A stretch of DNA of 64,000 bases from Paenibacillus psychroresistens. Its GTDB lineage: Bacteria > Bacillota > Bacilli > Paenibacillales > NBRC-103111. The position numbers were made by a program, and so were the translations under genes. The stretch spans positions 7,019,501 to 7,083,500 of the forward strand of contig NZ_CP034235.1 in NCBI RefSeq assembly GCF_009728935.1. The letters are read 5' to 3'. Under the pieces are notes generated by a model. That model saw only the letters and a list, made by a program, of their open reading frames with translations. It had not been told where the DNA came from and searched no databases. Below are positions 52,751 through 60,385 of the stretch, piece by piece. Each line of letters opens with the position of its first letter. The stretch's first letter is position 1.

Positions 52751-52812
52751 TGATAATGATTTTCAGTATCATTACGAGTTATATCATAATAAATTGCGAT
52801 GCATCCTGTCAA
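52751..52812 (-). promoter_or_regulatory. Promoter and Fur box of the siderophore biosynthesis operon
   Basis: On the minus strand TTGACA (52807-52812) is 18 nt from TATGAT (52783-52788). Just downstream, 52751-52774 contains TGATAATGAT and a partial complement AGTATCATTA on the plus strand, a good match to the Fur consensus built from GATAAT hexamers. Iron-loaded Fur would block transcription initiation. Confidence 0.75.
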
Positions 52813-52842
52813 ACACTTTCATTTTTGTATAATTGTGTATCG

Positions 52843-52883
52843 AAAAAAAGCACTTCGTTTCCAGTGGAAACAAAGTGCTTTTT
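52843..52883. terminator. Bidirectional terminator after the FhuF-like gene
   Basis: AAAAAGCACTT / AAGTGCTTTTT with inner GTTTCC/GGAAAC, T-rich on both sides; 15 nt after the reductase stop on the minus strand. Confidence 0.85.
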
Positions 52884-52897
52884 AAAATCCATATGAG

Positions 52898-53674
52898 CTA
52901 TCCTATGGAAACCGGTTCATGTTTTATTTTGGGGCAGGTTGGGCAATAATCTTCAGGCTCATCTGATGCCTGGTAGTAATAGCAGCATGTTTTACGAATA
53001 CGGATTGGCTCAGCTGAGGCGAGGGTTACTTGTTTTGGGGTATTAAATTTGGCTAGCGGATTGGTTTTTTCTCCAAAAAGATGAGCCGGTGCATCATTAA
53101 TTAGATACTCAAAATCATTTTGAATACGCAATAATTGATCGTCGCTAGCTCCCTCTCTAAATGTGTTCTCATACAGCCAATACACATAGATGGCCGTATT
53201 TTCCCATAAAATAGCCTTTGATATATGGGCTGACTTGGAAATGGATCGCCATGCCTTGTCAATGTTCTCGGCAAAGATACTGCGAATGACTTGATCTCGC
53301 CATTCATTCCGATTGCCTTCATCGGGCTGAGAGACTTGCATATTGCTCAAACGTACCTTCGGTAGCCAAGCCTGGCCTTTATAAATGGATTCGATATGGC
53401 AATTCCCAATCGAATAATCCATCCCCTTGCTAAACGAACTCATCGCATACAAGCTGGAAGCAATGGTCAAAAAGCTGTATCTTTTGGCAAACAACGATGC
53501 GGTAGCAGCTTCTGTTGATGCTTCGAATATGCTTGATACCTTGTCCAAATAATCCAGGCACTTGTCTTTGTCCAATAAATCAATCGCAGAAATAGAGAAC
53601 CTTCGCTCTAGAGATGGTTCTAGCGTCAATCGATAATCTTTAACTAATTGATCCATTTCTTGTGGTTTAAACAT
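52898..53674 (-). CDS. fhuF: FhuF-like siderophore-iron reductase
   Basis: A 258-residue protein whose C terminus carries CCYYYQASDEPEDYCPTC, the Cys-Cys-x12-Cys-x2-Cys motif that binds a [2Fe-2S] cluster in FhuF (E. coli FhuF has x10). FhuF-type enzymes reduce ferric siderophore in the cytoplasm to release iron, needed when a siderophore is reused. The N-terminal part is helical, as in the IucA/IucC-FhuF superfamily lid domain. It follows the FecE-type ATPase by 21 nt in one operon, next to the siderophore genes. GAGGG precedes ATG 53674. Confidence 0.82.
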   Translation of the reverse strand: MFKPQEMDQLVKDYRLTLEPSLERRFSISAIDLLDKDKCLDYLDKVSSIFEASTEAATASLFAKRYSFLTIASSLYAMSSFSKGMDYSIGNCHIESIYKGQAWLPKVRLSNMQVSQPDEGNRNEWRDQVIRSIFAENIDKAWRSISKSAHISKAILWENTAIYVYWLYENTFREGASDDQLLRIQNDFEYLINDAPAHLFGEKTNPLAKFNTPKQVTLASAEPIRIRKTCCYYYQASDEPEDYCPTCPKIKHEPVSIG

Positions 53675-53695
53675 AAATGCCCTCGTTTTTCCTAT

Positions 53696-54490
53696 TTACG
53701 TTATAATTCTTCCCTTGCCATGCGGTACACAAAGCGGAGTTCCGTATAGTGGATCCTTAATCACATTCGATTTCATATTGAAAACAGCTTCGATCAAATC
53801 AGCAGTCACAACTTCCTCTGGTGATCCTTCTGCATAAACCTTTTGGTCTTTGATAGCCACAATACGATGTGCATAGCGACAAGCGAGATTAATGTCATGA
53901 AGGACCATAACAATCGTGCGCCCCTCACTTACATTAAGGGAATATAACAGATCGAGCGCCTCGATTTGGTGTGCCAGGTCCAGATAAGTTGTAGGTTCAT
54001 CCAGCAGTACGATATCTGTACCTTGCGCCAATACCATCGCAATCCATGCACGCTGCCGTTGCCCGCCAGACAGCGAATCCACTGTCCGCTCCGACAGCTC
54101 AGTCAATCCTGTCGTCTCCAAGGCTTGACGCACATTGCGTTCGTCTTCTTTAGACCATTGCTGTAACCAGCTTTGATAAGGATACCTTCCTTGTTTGACA
54201 AGCTGAAGGACAGTCAATCCTTCTGGTGCAGTAGGTCCTTGCGGCAGCAGCGCCATCCGTTTCGCCACTTCCTTAGTAGGCAGCGAGGCAATACTATGTC
54301 CCTCTAGCAATACGTTACCCTTCTGTGGCTTAAGTAACCGCGCCATCGTACGCAGAAGCGTCGATTTGCCACAGCCGTTGCTTCCGATAAAAGCTGTGAC
54401 TTTGCCTTTCTCTATAGACAGATGCAAATCTTGAAATACAAATTGATTTCCGTAGCCGATTGATAAGTCACGAGTTTCCAATGCGTTCAC
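53696..54490 (-). CDS. FecE/FhuC-type ferric-siderophore ABC transporter ATPase
   Basis: A 264-residue ATPase: Walker A FIGSNGCGKSTLLRTMARLL near residues 36-55, Q-loop LLPQGPTAPEGLTV near 84-97, signature LSGGQRQRAWIAMVLAQ near 137-153, Walker B IVLLDEPTTYLDLAHQ near 158-173 and switch His in MVLHDINLA near 191-199. It fits the iron-chelate importer subfamily. The frame runs up to 54655, but GTG 54490 has AAAGGGG at 9 nt and gives the normal family start. Its permeases (56824-58874) and binding protein lie on the opposite strand close by, so all parts of one importer are in this locus. Confidence 0.88.
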   Translation of the reverse strand: MNALETRDLSIGYGNQFVFQDLHLSIEKGKVTAFIGSNGCGKSTLLRTMARLLKPQKGNVLLEGHSIASLPTKEVAKRMALLPQGPTAPEGLTVLQLVKQGRYPYQSWLQQWSKEDERNVRQALETTGLTELSERTVDSLSGGQRQRAWIAMVLAQGTDIVLLDEPTTYLDLAHQIEALDLLYSLNVSEGRTIVMVLHDINLACRYAHRIVAIKDQKVYAEGSPEEVVTADLIEAVFNMKSNVIKDPLYGTPLCVPHGKGRIIT

Positions 54491-54513
54491 ACCGAACATC
54501 CCCTTTAATTGCC

Positions 54514-54543
54514 ATTTTAAATTAAATTTAGCTACATTGTCAA
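54514..54543 (-). promoter_or_regulatory. Promoter of the ATPase-reductase operon
   Basis: On the minus strand TTGACA (54538-54543), 18-nt spacer, TAAAAT (54514-54519), just upstream of GTG 54490. Confidence 0.65.
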
Positions 54544-54555
54544 TGAGACTGATTC

Positions 54556-54602
54556 TTATTATCAAAATAATGATTGATAATAATTTCCTTTTCCTATAGA
54601 AT
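54556..54602 (+). promoter_or_regulatory. Fur-type site and promoter of the lipoprotein gene (divergent region)
   Basis: The stretch 54556-54586 holds an ATTATC hexamer (54558-54563) and a GATAAT hexamer (54576-54581) around AATAATGAT, an imperfect Fur box. It overlaps TTGATA (54574-54579), which is 17 nt from TAGAAT (54597-54602), a promoter for the gene at 54655. It also lies just behind the -35 of the divergent ATPase operon. Confidence 0.6.
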
Positions 54603-54654
54603 AGCCTAGCACGTTTAGAAGTATTTTTGCAGTAAAAATAGAGGAGGACTCCCA

Positions 54655-55338
54655 ATGAAAAGATTATTCATCATCGCATTCGCAGTAGCACTGTGCCTAA
54701 TGGCGGGCTGCAGCTCATCTCCGTCTTCAACTAGATATACAAAGATAGAGGAACAAACGATTAAACCAAGTGAAATACCAAATGAATCTCCCTTACAAAC
54801 GGAAAAGCCGCAAACGGATATTCAAGCTGATTCAGCGAGTATAGCGCCAACTCAACAAATCGAGGAAATTAAGGAAATAGAGGAAAAATTACCAGAGAAG
54901 ACGAGTGCGCCAACCATCAAACCGACCAAGTCCCAAACCATACAGGCTGCTAAGAAGAGTAACGAATCCATAGGCAAAGCTGTAACAAGCTCGATTATGG
55001 ACAAAAGCACGAAACAAGCCACTCAGAAAGCCCCGGAAGCCGATCAATTAAAAAAGTCCATCGAACAGATCCGAGCGCTTATTAAAGACTTAAAGCAGCT
55101 TGCGGAAACCAACGATTCGACGAAGATGAAAAGCGTTTCCTTGCAAATCGTGCAGAATTGGGAAGGGATGAAGGCTGACGTAGCAGCTTCCTACCCGGAC
55201 ATGGTCGACTTTCTGCAAGATAAAATAGTTCTATTAAACGAGTTGCAATCCGGTGAAATAATTGACCCTAAGGTGATGCTGCAGCTAGATTACGAGCTAT
55301 ATCAAGCATTCCGCCAGCTGGCCGATAAAATCGGCTAA
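54655..55338 (+). CDS. Lipoprotein in the siderophore uptake locus
   Basis: A 227-residue lipoprotein: MKRLFIIAFAVALCLMAGCS has its lipobox MAGC near residues 16-19. A long, disordered, Lys/Glu/Pro/Thr-rich linker runs to about 125, and a C-terminal helical domain (about 128-227) includes SIEQIRALIKDLKQLAE and QNWEGMKADVAASYPDMVDF. The helical part resembles extracytoplasmic domains of FTR1-type iron permeases in Bacillales, by eye only. It lies between divergent Fur-type promoters, so it is probably induced in low iron. Function unknown. A GCCGAT/ATCGGC hairpin covers its stop codon. Confidence 0.65.
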   Translation: MKRLFIIAFAVALCLMAGCSSSPSSTRYTKIEEQTIKPSEIPNESPLQTEKPQTDIQADSASIAPTQQIEEIKEIEEKLPEKTSAPTIKPTKSQTIQAAKKSNESIGKAVTSSIMDKSTKQATQKAPEADQLKKSIEQIRALIKDLKQLAETNDSTKMKSVSLQIVQNWEGMKADVAASYPDMVDFLQDKIVLLNELQSGEIIDPKVMLQLDYELYQAFRQLADKIG

Positions 55339-55372
55339 TGAAGGACTTGCAGGGTTTTTTGGAAAATTATTC

Positions 55373-55431
55373 TTGACAACTGTAAGAGAATCGTTTTATA
55401 TTCATTCTTAATGATAATGATAATCATTATT
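55373..55431 (+). promoter_or_regulatory. Promoter and near-perfect Fur box of the siderophore-binding protein operon
   Basis: TTGACA (55373-55378) is 18 nt from TATATT (55397-55402). Just downstream, 55413-55431 reads GATAATGATAATCATTATT, 18 of 19 positions of the Fur consensus. The gene start is at 55466. Confidence 0.85.
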
Positions 55432-55465
55432 GTAATAGAGAATTGAAAGGTGGATTTATTTCCCC

Positions 55466-56740
55466 ATGCTAAAGTCAAAAATACGCACGATTGCCTTATC
55501 CCTATCTATCCTGCTAGCCGTCGTTTCCGTTCCGATAGCTTCTATCGCAGCCGAAACACCTGTCAAAGTTGTACTAGACGGTCAAGAACTCAGTTTTGAT
55601 GTCCAACCGCAAATAATCAACGGCTTCACGATGATTCCTTACAAAGCGTTAGCATCCAAAATTGACGCCACCGTTAGCTACGAACCGACAACGAAAGAGG
55701 TTACTGTGAAGAGGGGCAATACGAATGTAGTATTGACTCTGGGCAGCGACCAAGCGACTATAGATGGTAAATCCGTAACTCTCGGTACCAAAGTTGTCGC
55801 GATAAACGGCAGCACTCTCGTTCCACTCCGCTTCCTAGGCGAAACATTCGGCCTGTGGGTCAACTGGAACAACAGCACGAAAACAGCCAGTATTGAAACA
55901 AAACGCACAATCACCGACGCCATGGGAGTAACGACGCTCACATCTGTTCCGAAACGCATCGTTGTCCTTGTTAATGGCATGGTCGACATTACGTTGACTT
56001 TAGGCGTCAAACCCGTAGGTGCTGTAGAATCATGGGTGCAAACACCTTGGTATCACTATCTTCGAGCGGACATGGCCGGTGTTAAAAGTCTTGGCAGTGA
56101 GCTCCAGCCGAACATCGAAGCGATCGTTGCCTTGAAACCGGATCTGATTATCGGAGCGAAAACTCGTCACGAGAAAATTTACAGTCAGCTTTCCGCAATC
56201 GCCCCTACTGTCTTCGTAGGACAATTATTTGAATGGAAACAGAATATGGACTTAGCTGCGCAAGCATTCAATAAAGAAGCTACAGCCACAACATTCATGA
56301 ACGATTGGAATACACGGGTAGCTGACTTTAAAGCCAAAATAGGCAGCCGTGCCAATACTGAAGTATCGCTTGTTCGTTTCTTCGACGACAATTCAGCCCG
56401 TATCTATATTACTGGCTTCGCAGGTTCCATTCTTGCTGAGCTTGGTCTGAGCCGACCGGCAGCACAGCAAGTTCCCGGAAAAGTTTTCATCGATCTTGAT
56501 TCACAGGAGCAGATTCCGCTTGCTGAAGGCGATGTCATCTTCGACATTACATCCAGCAACCAAGGTGGAGACGAGTTCAAGACTCAAGAGGAATGGCAGA
56601 AGAGTCCGCTATGGACCAATCTCAAAGCCGTCAAAAACGGTAAATATTATAAGGTGAACGACATCACATGGAACTTATCCGGCGGGGCAACAGCCGCAAA
56701 AATGGTGCTTGACGACCTGTACTTCTACTTCGATCTATAA
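55466..56740 (+). CDS. Siderophore-binding protein: copper-amine-oxidase-N domain fused to FecB/BtuF-type domain
   Basis: A 424-residue exported protein. The signal peptide ends near ASIAAE (residue 29), with no lipobox Cys. Residues 32-147 form a copper amine oxidase N-terminal-like domain (INGFTMIPYKALASKIDATV; GSTLVPLRFLGETFGLWVNW). Residues 150-424 form a periplasmic-binding fold of the FecB/BtuF class: TSVPKRIVVLVNG, PNIEAIVALKPDLIIGAK near 212-229, and GKYYKVNDITWNLSGG. It should capture ferric siderophore for the FecCD permeases that follow. Gram-positive binding proteins of this class are normally lipid-anchored; here the N domain may anchor it to the wall instead. GAAAGGTGG precedes ATG 55466. 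Confidence 0.85.
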   Translation: MLKSKIRTIALSLSILLAVVSVPIASIAAETPVKVVLDGQELSFDVQPQIINGFTMIPYKALASKIDATVSYEPTTKEVTVKRGNTNVVLTLGSDQATIDGKSVTLGTKVVAINGSTLVPLRFLGETFGLWVNWNNSTKTASIETKRTITDAMGVTTLTSVPKRIVVLVNGMVDITLTLGVKPVGAVESWVQTPWYHYLRADMAGVKSLGSELQPNIEAIVALKPDLIIGAKTRHEKIYSQLSAIAPTVFVGQLFEWKQNMDLAAQAFNKEATATTFMNDWNTRVADFKAKIGSRANTEVSLVRFFDDNSARIYITGFAGSILAELGLSRPAAQQVPGKVFIDLDSQEQIPLAEGDVIFDITSSNQGGDEFKTQEEWQKSPLWTNLKAVKNGKYYKVNDITWNLSGGATAAKMVLDDLYFYFDL

Positions 56741-56823
56741 AATTCGTATACATTGCGATATATTAGAATGGGCCGTATTATCAGGCTCATTCTTTTATGT
56801 GTCACGAGACTGGAGCGTCGATC

Positions 56824-57837
56824 ATGGAAAGGTTGTTTACCGGAAGCCTGTCTAAGGCTGTCGGTCTTATTATTGGAATTATCGTTATGCTTGCATGCAT
56901 ATTTGCCAGTATGGCTTACGGCTTCACCTCTATCAAGTGGTCTGATGTTTACTATTCATTCACACAATACGACAGCACTTCAACCGCTCACATTATCGTG
57001 CAAACATCGCGATTCCCGAGAGCGTTAACAGCAGCAGTTATTGGAGCGAGCTTAGCCATTGCTGGATCGTTGATCCAGGGGCTAACGAGAAACCCGCTTG
57101 CTGATCCCAACATACTCGGCATCAACTTCGGCGCATCATTCATGGTTGTGCTCTTCGTCACTACCCTGTCTGTAACTTCACTACCGATTCTTACAGGCGT
57201 TTCTTTCTTTGGTGCAGGAATCGCTGCGATTGCGGTTTATTTGCTGGGATCCCTTGGGCGAGACGGCTTGACACCAGTGAAGATCATACTAGCGGGTGCC
57301 GCGATAAGTGCCTTGTTCTCTTCGTTCACGCAAGGGATGCTCGTACTGGACGAGCAAGGCTTGGAGGAGGTCATGTTCTGGCTAACCGGTTCCGTCGCGG
57401 GCAGATCGCTCGAGATGCTGAAATTCGTATTGCCTATCATGGGGGCTGGTTGGCTATCTGCGTTTGTGATCGCGAGGCATATGAATGTACTGACGATAGG
57501 CGAAGATACGGCGCAAGGGCTCGGGCAACGGACGCTGCTAGTAAAGCTTGCTGTCGGACTAATTATTATCGTACTCGCTGGCAGTTCTGTTGCAGTTGCA
57601 GGACCTGTAGGTTTTATTGGATTGGTCGTACCTACAATCGCCCGTCAGTTTGCTGGCAATGACTATCGTTGGATCATTCCATACAGCGCAATTATCGGTG
57701 CCATTATCGTTCTCGCAGCCGATGTTGCTGCTCGTTTTGTCATTTGGCCATCTGAGCTTCCGGTCGGCGTCATGACTGCGATCATCGGCATCCCGGCATT
57801 CATTGCGATCGCCAGAAAGGGGATCGTTAATAAGTGA
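56824..57837 (+). CDS. FecCD-family siderophore permease 1
   Basis: A 337-residue permease with about ten transmembrane helices: FPRALTAAVIGASLAIAGSL near residues 61-80, IQGLTRNPLADPNILGINFG near 81-100, the coupling-loop region GEDTAQGLGQRT near 226-237, and AVAGPVGFIGLVVPTIARQF near 256-275. These match BtuC/FecCD importers of iron chelates. The frame reaches 56797, but GGAG is 8 nt before ATG 56824. It overlaps the second permease by 4 nt (GTGA), which suggests a permease heterodimer. Confidence 0.87.
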   Translation: MERLFTGSLSKAVGLIIGIIVMLACIFASMAYGFTSIKWSDVYYSFTQYDSTSTAHIIVQTSRFPRALTAAVIGASLAIAGSLIQGLTRNPLADPNILGINFGASFMVVLFVTTLSVTSLPILTGVSFFGAGIAAIAVYLLGSLGRDGLTPVKIILAGAAISALFSSFTQGMLVLDEQGLEEVMFWLTGSVAGRSLEMLKFVLPIMGAGWLSAFVIARHMNVLTIGEDTAQGLGQRTLLVKLAVGLIIIVLAGSSVAVAGPVGFIGLVVPTIARQFAGNDYRWIIPYSAIIGAIIVLAADVAARFVIWPSELPVGVMTAIIGIPAFIAIARKGIVNK

Positions 57838-58874
57838 AGAATCTCACACAAATTCGATTCGATAAAGTCCCTATCTCTTTTTTGCTCCATAAGAAATCAT
57901 TAATGATTACATGTTTGCTTATCATCGCCAGTGTTGCGGCATTTCTGCTGAGCGCTGGGCTCGGGGATATGCGGATTCATCCGTTTGATGTCATTAGGGC
58001 GATGTTCGGGAGTGGTACGGAAGAGCATAAGCTAGTGGTTCAGACGATCCGCCTTCCGAGAATAATAGCTGCATTTCTCGTTGGCGCCGCACTCGCGGTA
58101 GCCGGAGCCATCTTGCAGGGCATTATCCGCAACCCGCTTGCTTCACCGGACATCATTGGCATCACGAGTGGCGCTTCCGTCGCGGCGGTCGCCTTCATCA
58201 GCTATTTATCAGGAACGGTAAGCATCGTATGGCTGCCGGTCGCCGCGATAGTAGGTGCTGGCATCACTTCGATCGTCATTTATATGCTTGCCTGGAAGAA
58301 TGGTGTGACAGCCATCCGTCTCGTGCTAATCGGGATCGGAATGAACTTCCTGCTAGCATCTTTAACCAAGGTGATGCTTGTTACTAATCCGATTTATACA
58401 TCGTCGCAAGCTTATGTATGGCTTACCGGCACCGTGTACGGCACCGATTGGAGCATCGTATGGATGCTTGTACCCTGGGTAGCGGTGTTTATTCCAATCG
58501 CTTTCATCTTCGCCAGAAACGTGAACGTGCTTCAGCTCGGCGACGAAATCGCAGCTGGCGCAGGAAGCGCCGTCCAGCGACAACGGTTCACATTGCTCAT
58601 GATCAGTGTTGCTTTGGCCGGAGCTGCCGTATCCGTTGGCGGGGCGATTTCGTTCGTCGGACTTATCGCACCTCATATGACCCGGAAACTCATAGGGCCT
58701 TCATTCGGCGGTGTTCTACCTGTTTCGGCTCTGATCGGCGGATTAATCGTCATCCTCGCTGACACGGTAGCGCGAACGGCTTTCTTGCCTTACGATATCC
58801 CGGTCGGGGTGTTTACCGCCGGAGTCGGCGCACCTTTCTTCATCTATTTGCTGTATCGCAATCGGAATTTATAA
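57834..58874 (+). CDS. FecCD-family siderophore permease 2
   Basis: A 346-residue permease with about ten helices. LPRIIAAFLVGAALAVAGAI lies near residues 73-92, LQGIIRNPLASPDIIGITSG near 93-112, GDEIAAGAGSAVQR near 239-252 and VGGAISFVGLIAPHMTRKLI near 270-289. It pairs with the first permease and should use the ATPase encoded at 53696-54490. The start is GTG 57834, coupled to the stop of permease 1. It converges with the unknown gene at 58895. Confidence 0.87.
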   Translation: MKNLTQIRFDKVPISFLLHKKSLMITCLLIIASVAAFLLSAGLGDMRIHPFDVIRAMFGSGTEEHKLVVQTIRLPRIIAAFLVGAALAVAGAILQGIIRNPLASPDIIGITSGASVAAVAFISYLSGTVSIVWLPVAAIVGAGITSIVIYMLAWKNGVTAIRLVLIGIGMNFLLASLTKVMLVTNPIYTSSQAYVWLTGTVYGTDWSIVWMLVPWVAVFIPIAFIFARNVNVLQLGDEIAAGAGSAVQRQRFTLLMISVALAGAAVSVGGAISFVGLIAPHMTRKLIGPSFGGVLPVSALIGGLIVILADTVARTAFLPYDIPVGVFTAGVGAPFFIYLLYRNRNL

Positions 58875-58894
58875 CCACTTATCTGCACTTGGGT

Positions 58895-60322
58895 TCATTC
58901 CCACAAACCCAGATAAGGCACAGTTGCGATACTGCTAACATCCATATTACTAGCAACGATAGAGTCGGCTTTTAAATAAATGCCTTCATCCGTTTTGACG
59001 AATACAGGCTGGGTCGGAAACAAAAAATGCTCTGGCAGCTTACGTTCTCCGCCCACCCATCCAGTATCGCGTCCAAAAGTAACCTCATCCTTACGGCCAA
59101 TCAGCTTATAGACATCTTGCCAATAATAATCATTAATTGCCCAATGTTCGTCATCCTCTACCCACATGCATTGATCACCTAGCAGAACGGACATCCGACG
59201 ATTGGGCTTTTCAAGGCCTTCAGCCATGTTCTCATCCAGTCCATGACGATGTAATAAGTAGTACAAATCATGTGTGTGCCAAGCTGAGCTTGGGGCAACA
59301 TCCGCTTCATTCTGCCAGCCGGTTGCTGAAGCGAAATAACCTCTTGGTGTTTGATAAAAAGCATAGGTCTCATCACATTCTTCTAGAAACCGAGCCATTT
59401 CCTCGTCCTCTGAATGTGCTAAATAGCACTCAATGCCGTAGAGCGACATCCCCATTCCTGCGATAAGCATAGGACCGTTCATCTTTCTCCACTCGGCCCC
59501 CGCGAGCAACCACATGCGATGAAATCGTTTCTGCCCCCTATGATCGTTCCAAGCACAGCGAACAACATGACGACATAGTGCACCGGCATGCTGCAAGTAT
59601 TTGGGATCTCCAAACATTTCGTAAGCCAATACCAAAGGGGCTATCATCAACCCATAATATTCCGCAGGCTCAATAATCGTTGCATCCCCCAAATATCGGT
59701 AAGTCGCTTCACAATCTTGATCGGGAATTCCGCTGATATGATAATGCTCGATCATAAAGTTCAAATTGTTTTGGATGTCGCCGGACCAAGGTGAATCTGG
59801 AAATGCCGCTTGAAATAGCAGCTTTCCCCACAAACGACAGTACTCCTGATTGCTAATATTCCTCGTTTCTTTGAAAGGATAAATCACATCACAAGCGTTT
59901 AAATTGCGCAACATTGCCTTTCGAATGCTTTCCAACGCTTCAGCCGGTAACCACGAACGCCCGTTTATCGCCGTAAGCCCCAAAGCGACGTTTGGCATCA
60001 TATTATGTATTAATCCCTGATTTAACATCTCACCAACCTGAAAACCAATGTGCTTGTATTGCCCGTCTTCTTGGAACCGAGACGTTTGAAACTGAATCAT
60101 TTGCAGCACTTGGTCTTTAAGCCTTGGATCCCCTTGTTCAGCAGCAATTCGGCAGAAAGCAGCCATTAACGGACTGGCCCAAGTGCTGTGTCCACTTGTG
60201 AAATCAGCCCACCGGTATGGGTTGGAGCCCCATACCGAATGATTATGAAAGCCGTGAATAGCCCCATCTTCTTGTAACCATGATGCCAACCAGTTTCCCA
60301 ATGCACTTACATTCGGTTTCAT
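58895..60322 (-). CDS. Protein of unknown function beside a GH88 hydrolase
   Basis: A 475-residue cytoplasmic protein (no signal) rich in His, Trp and Tyr: HSVWGSNPYRWADFTSGHST near residues 28-47, NMMPNVALGLTAINGRSWLP near 107-126, and WHTHDLYYLLHRHG near 346-359. Helical pairs dominate the first 400 residues, like an (alpha/alpha) toroid of carbohydrate-active enzymes, with a short beta-rich end. I do not recognise a named family. It lies 63 nt downstream of the GH88 gene in the same direction, so a role in oligosaccharide breakdown is likely. Strong site AAGGGGGAAG before ATG 60322. Confidence 0.65.
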   Translation of the reverse strand: MKPNVSALGNWLASWLQEDGAIHGFHNHSVWGSNPYRWADFTSGHSTWASPLMAAFCRIAAEQGDPRLKDQVLQMIQFQTSRFQEDGQYKHIGFQVGEMLNQGLIHNMMPNVALGLTAINGRSWLPAEALESIRKAMLRNLNACDVIYPFKETRNISNQEYCRLWGKLLFQAAFPDSPWSGDIQNNLNFMIEHYHISGIPDQDCEATYRYLGDATIIEPAEYYGLMIAPLVLAYEMFGDPKYLQHAGALCRHVVRCAWNDHRGQKRFHRMWLLAGAEWRKMNGPMLIAGMGMSLYGIECYLAHSEDEEMARFLEECDETYAFYQTPRGYFASATGWQNEADVAPSSAWHTHDLYYLLHRHGLDENMAEGLEKPNRRMSVLLGDQCMWVEDDEHWAINDYYWQDVYKLIGRKDEVTFGRDTGWVGGERKLPEHFLFPTQPVFVKTDEGIYLKADSIVASNMDVSSIATVPYLGLWE

Positions 60323-60385
60323 CGAATTCTTCCCCCTTCAAAATTCATAGATTAATTTTGTTGGCGCTCAAACATTTTCCTTTGA

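Noticed and set aside
54491-54655. N-terminal extension of the FecE-type ATPase up to 54655
   Set aside because: The extra 55 codons cover the promoter and Fur site, are not ABC-like, and a GTG at 54490 has a proper ribosome site.
55678-56010. A 110-codon minus-strand frame inside the siderophore-binding protein gene
   Set aside because: It is a mirror of a well-supported gene in the other direction, with low-complexity Thr/Val/Ser content and no start signals.
58877-58917. Hairpin between permease 2 and the convergent unknown gene as a terminator
   Set aside because: TTATCTG/AGATAA and GGGTT/AACCC pair, but there is no T-run on either side and it overlaps the end of a coding region, so I did not list it.
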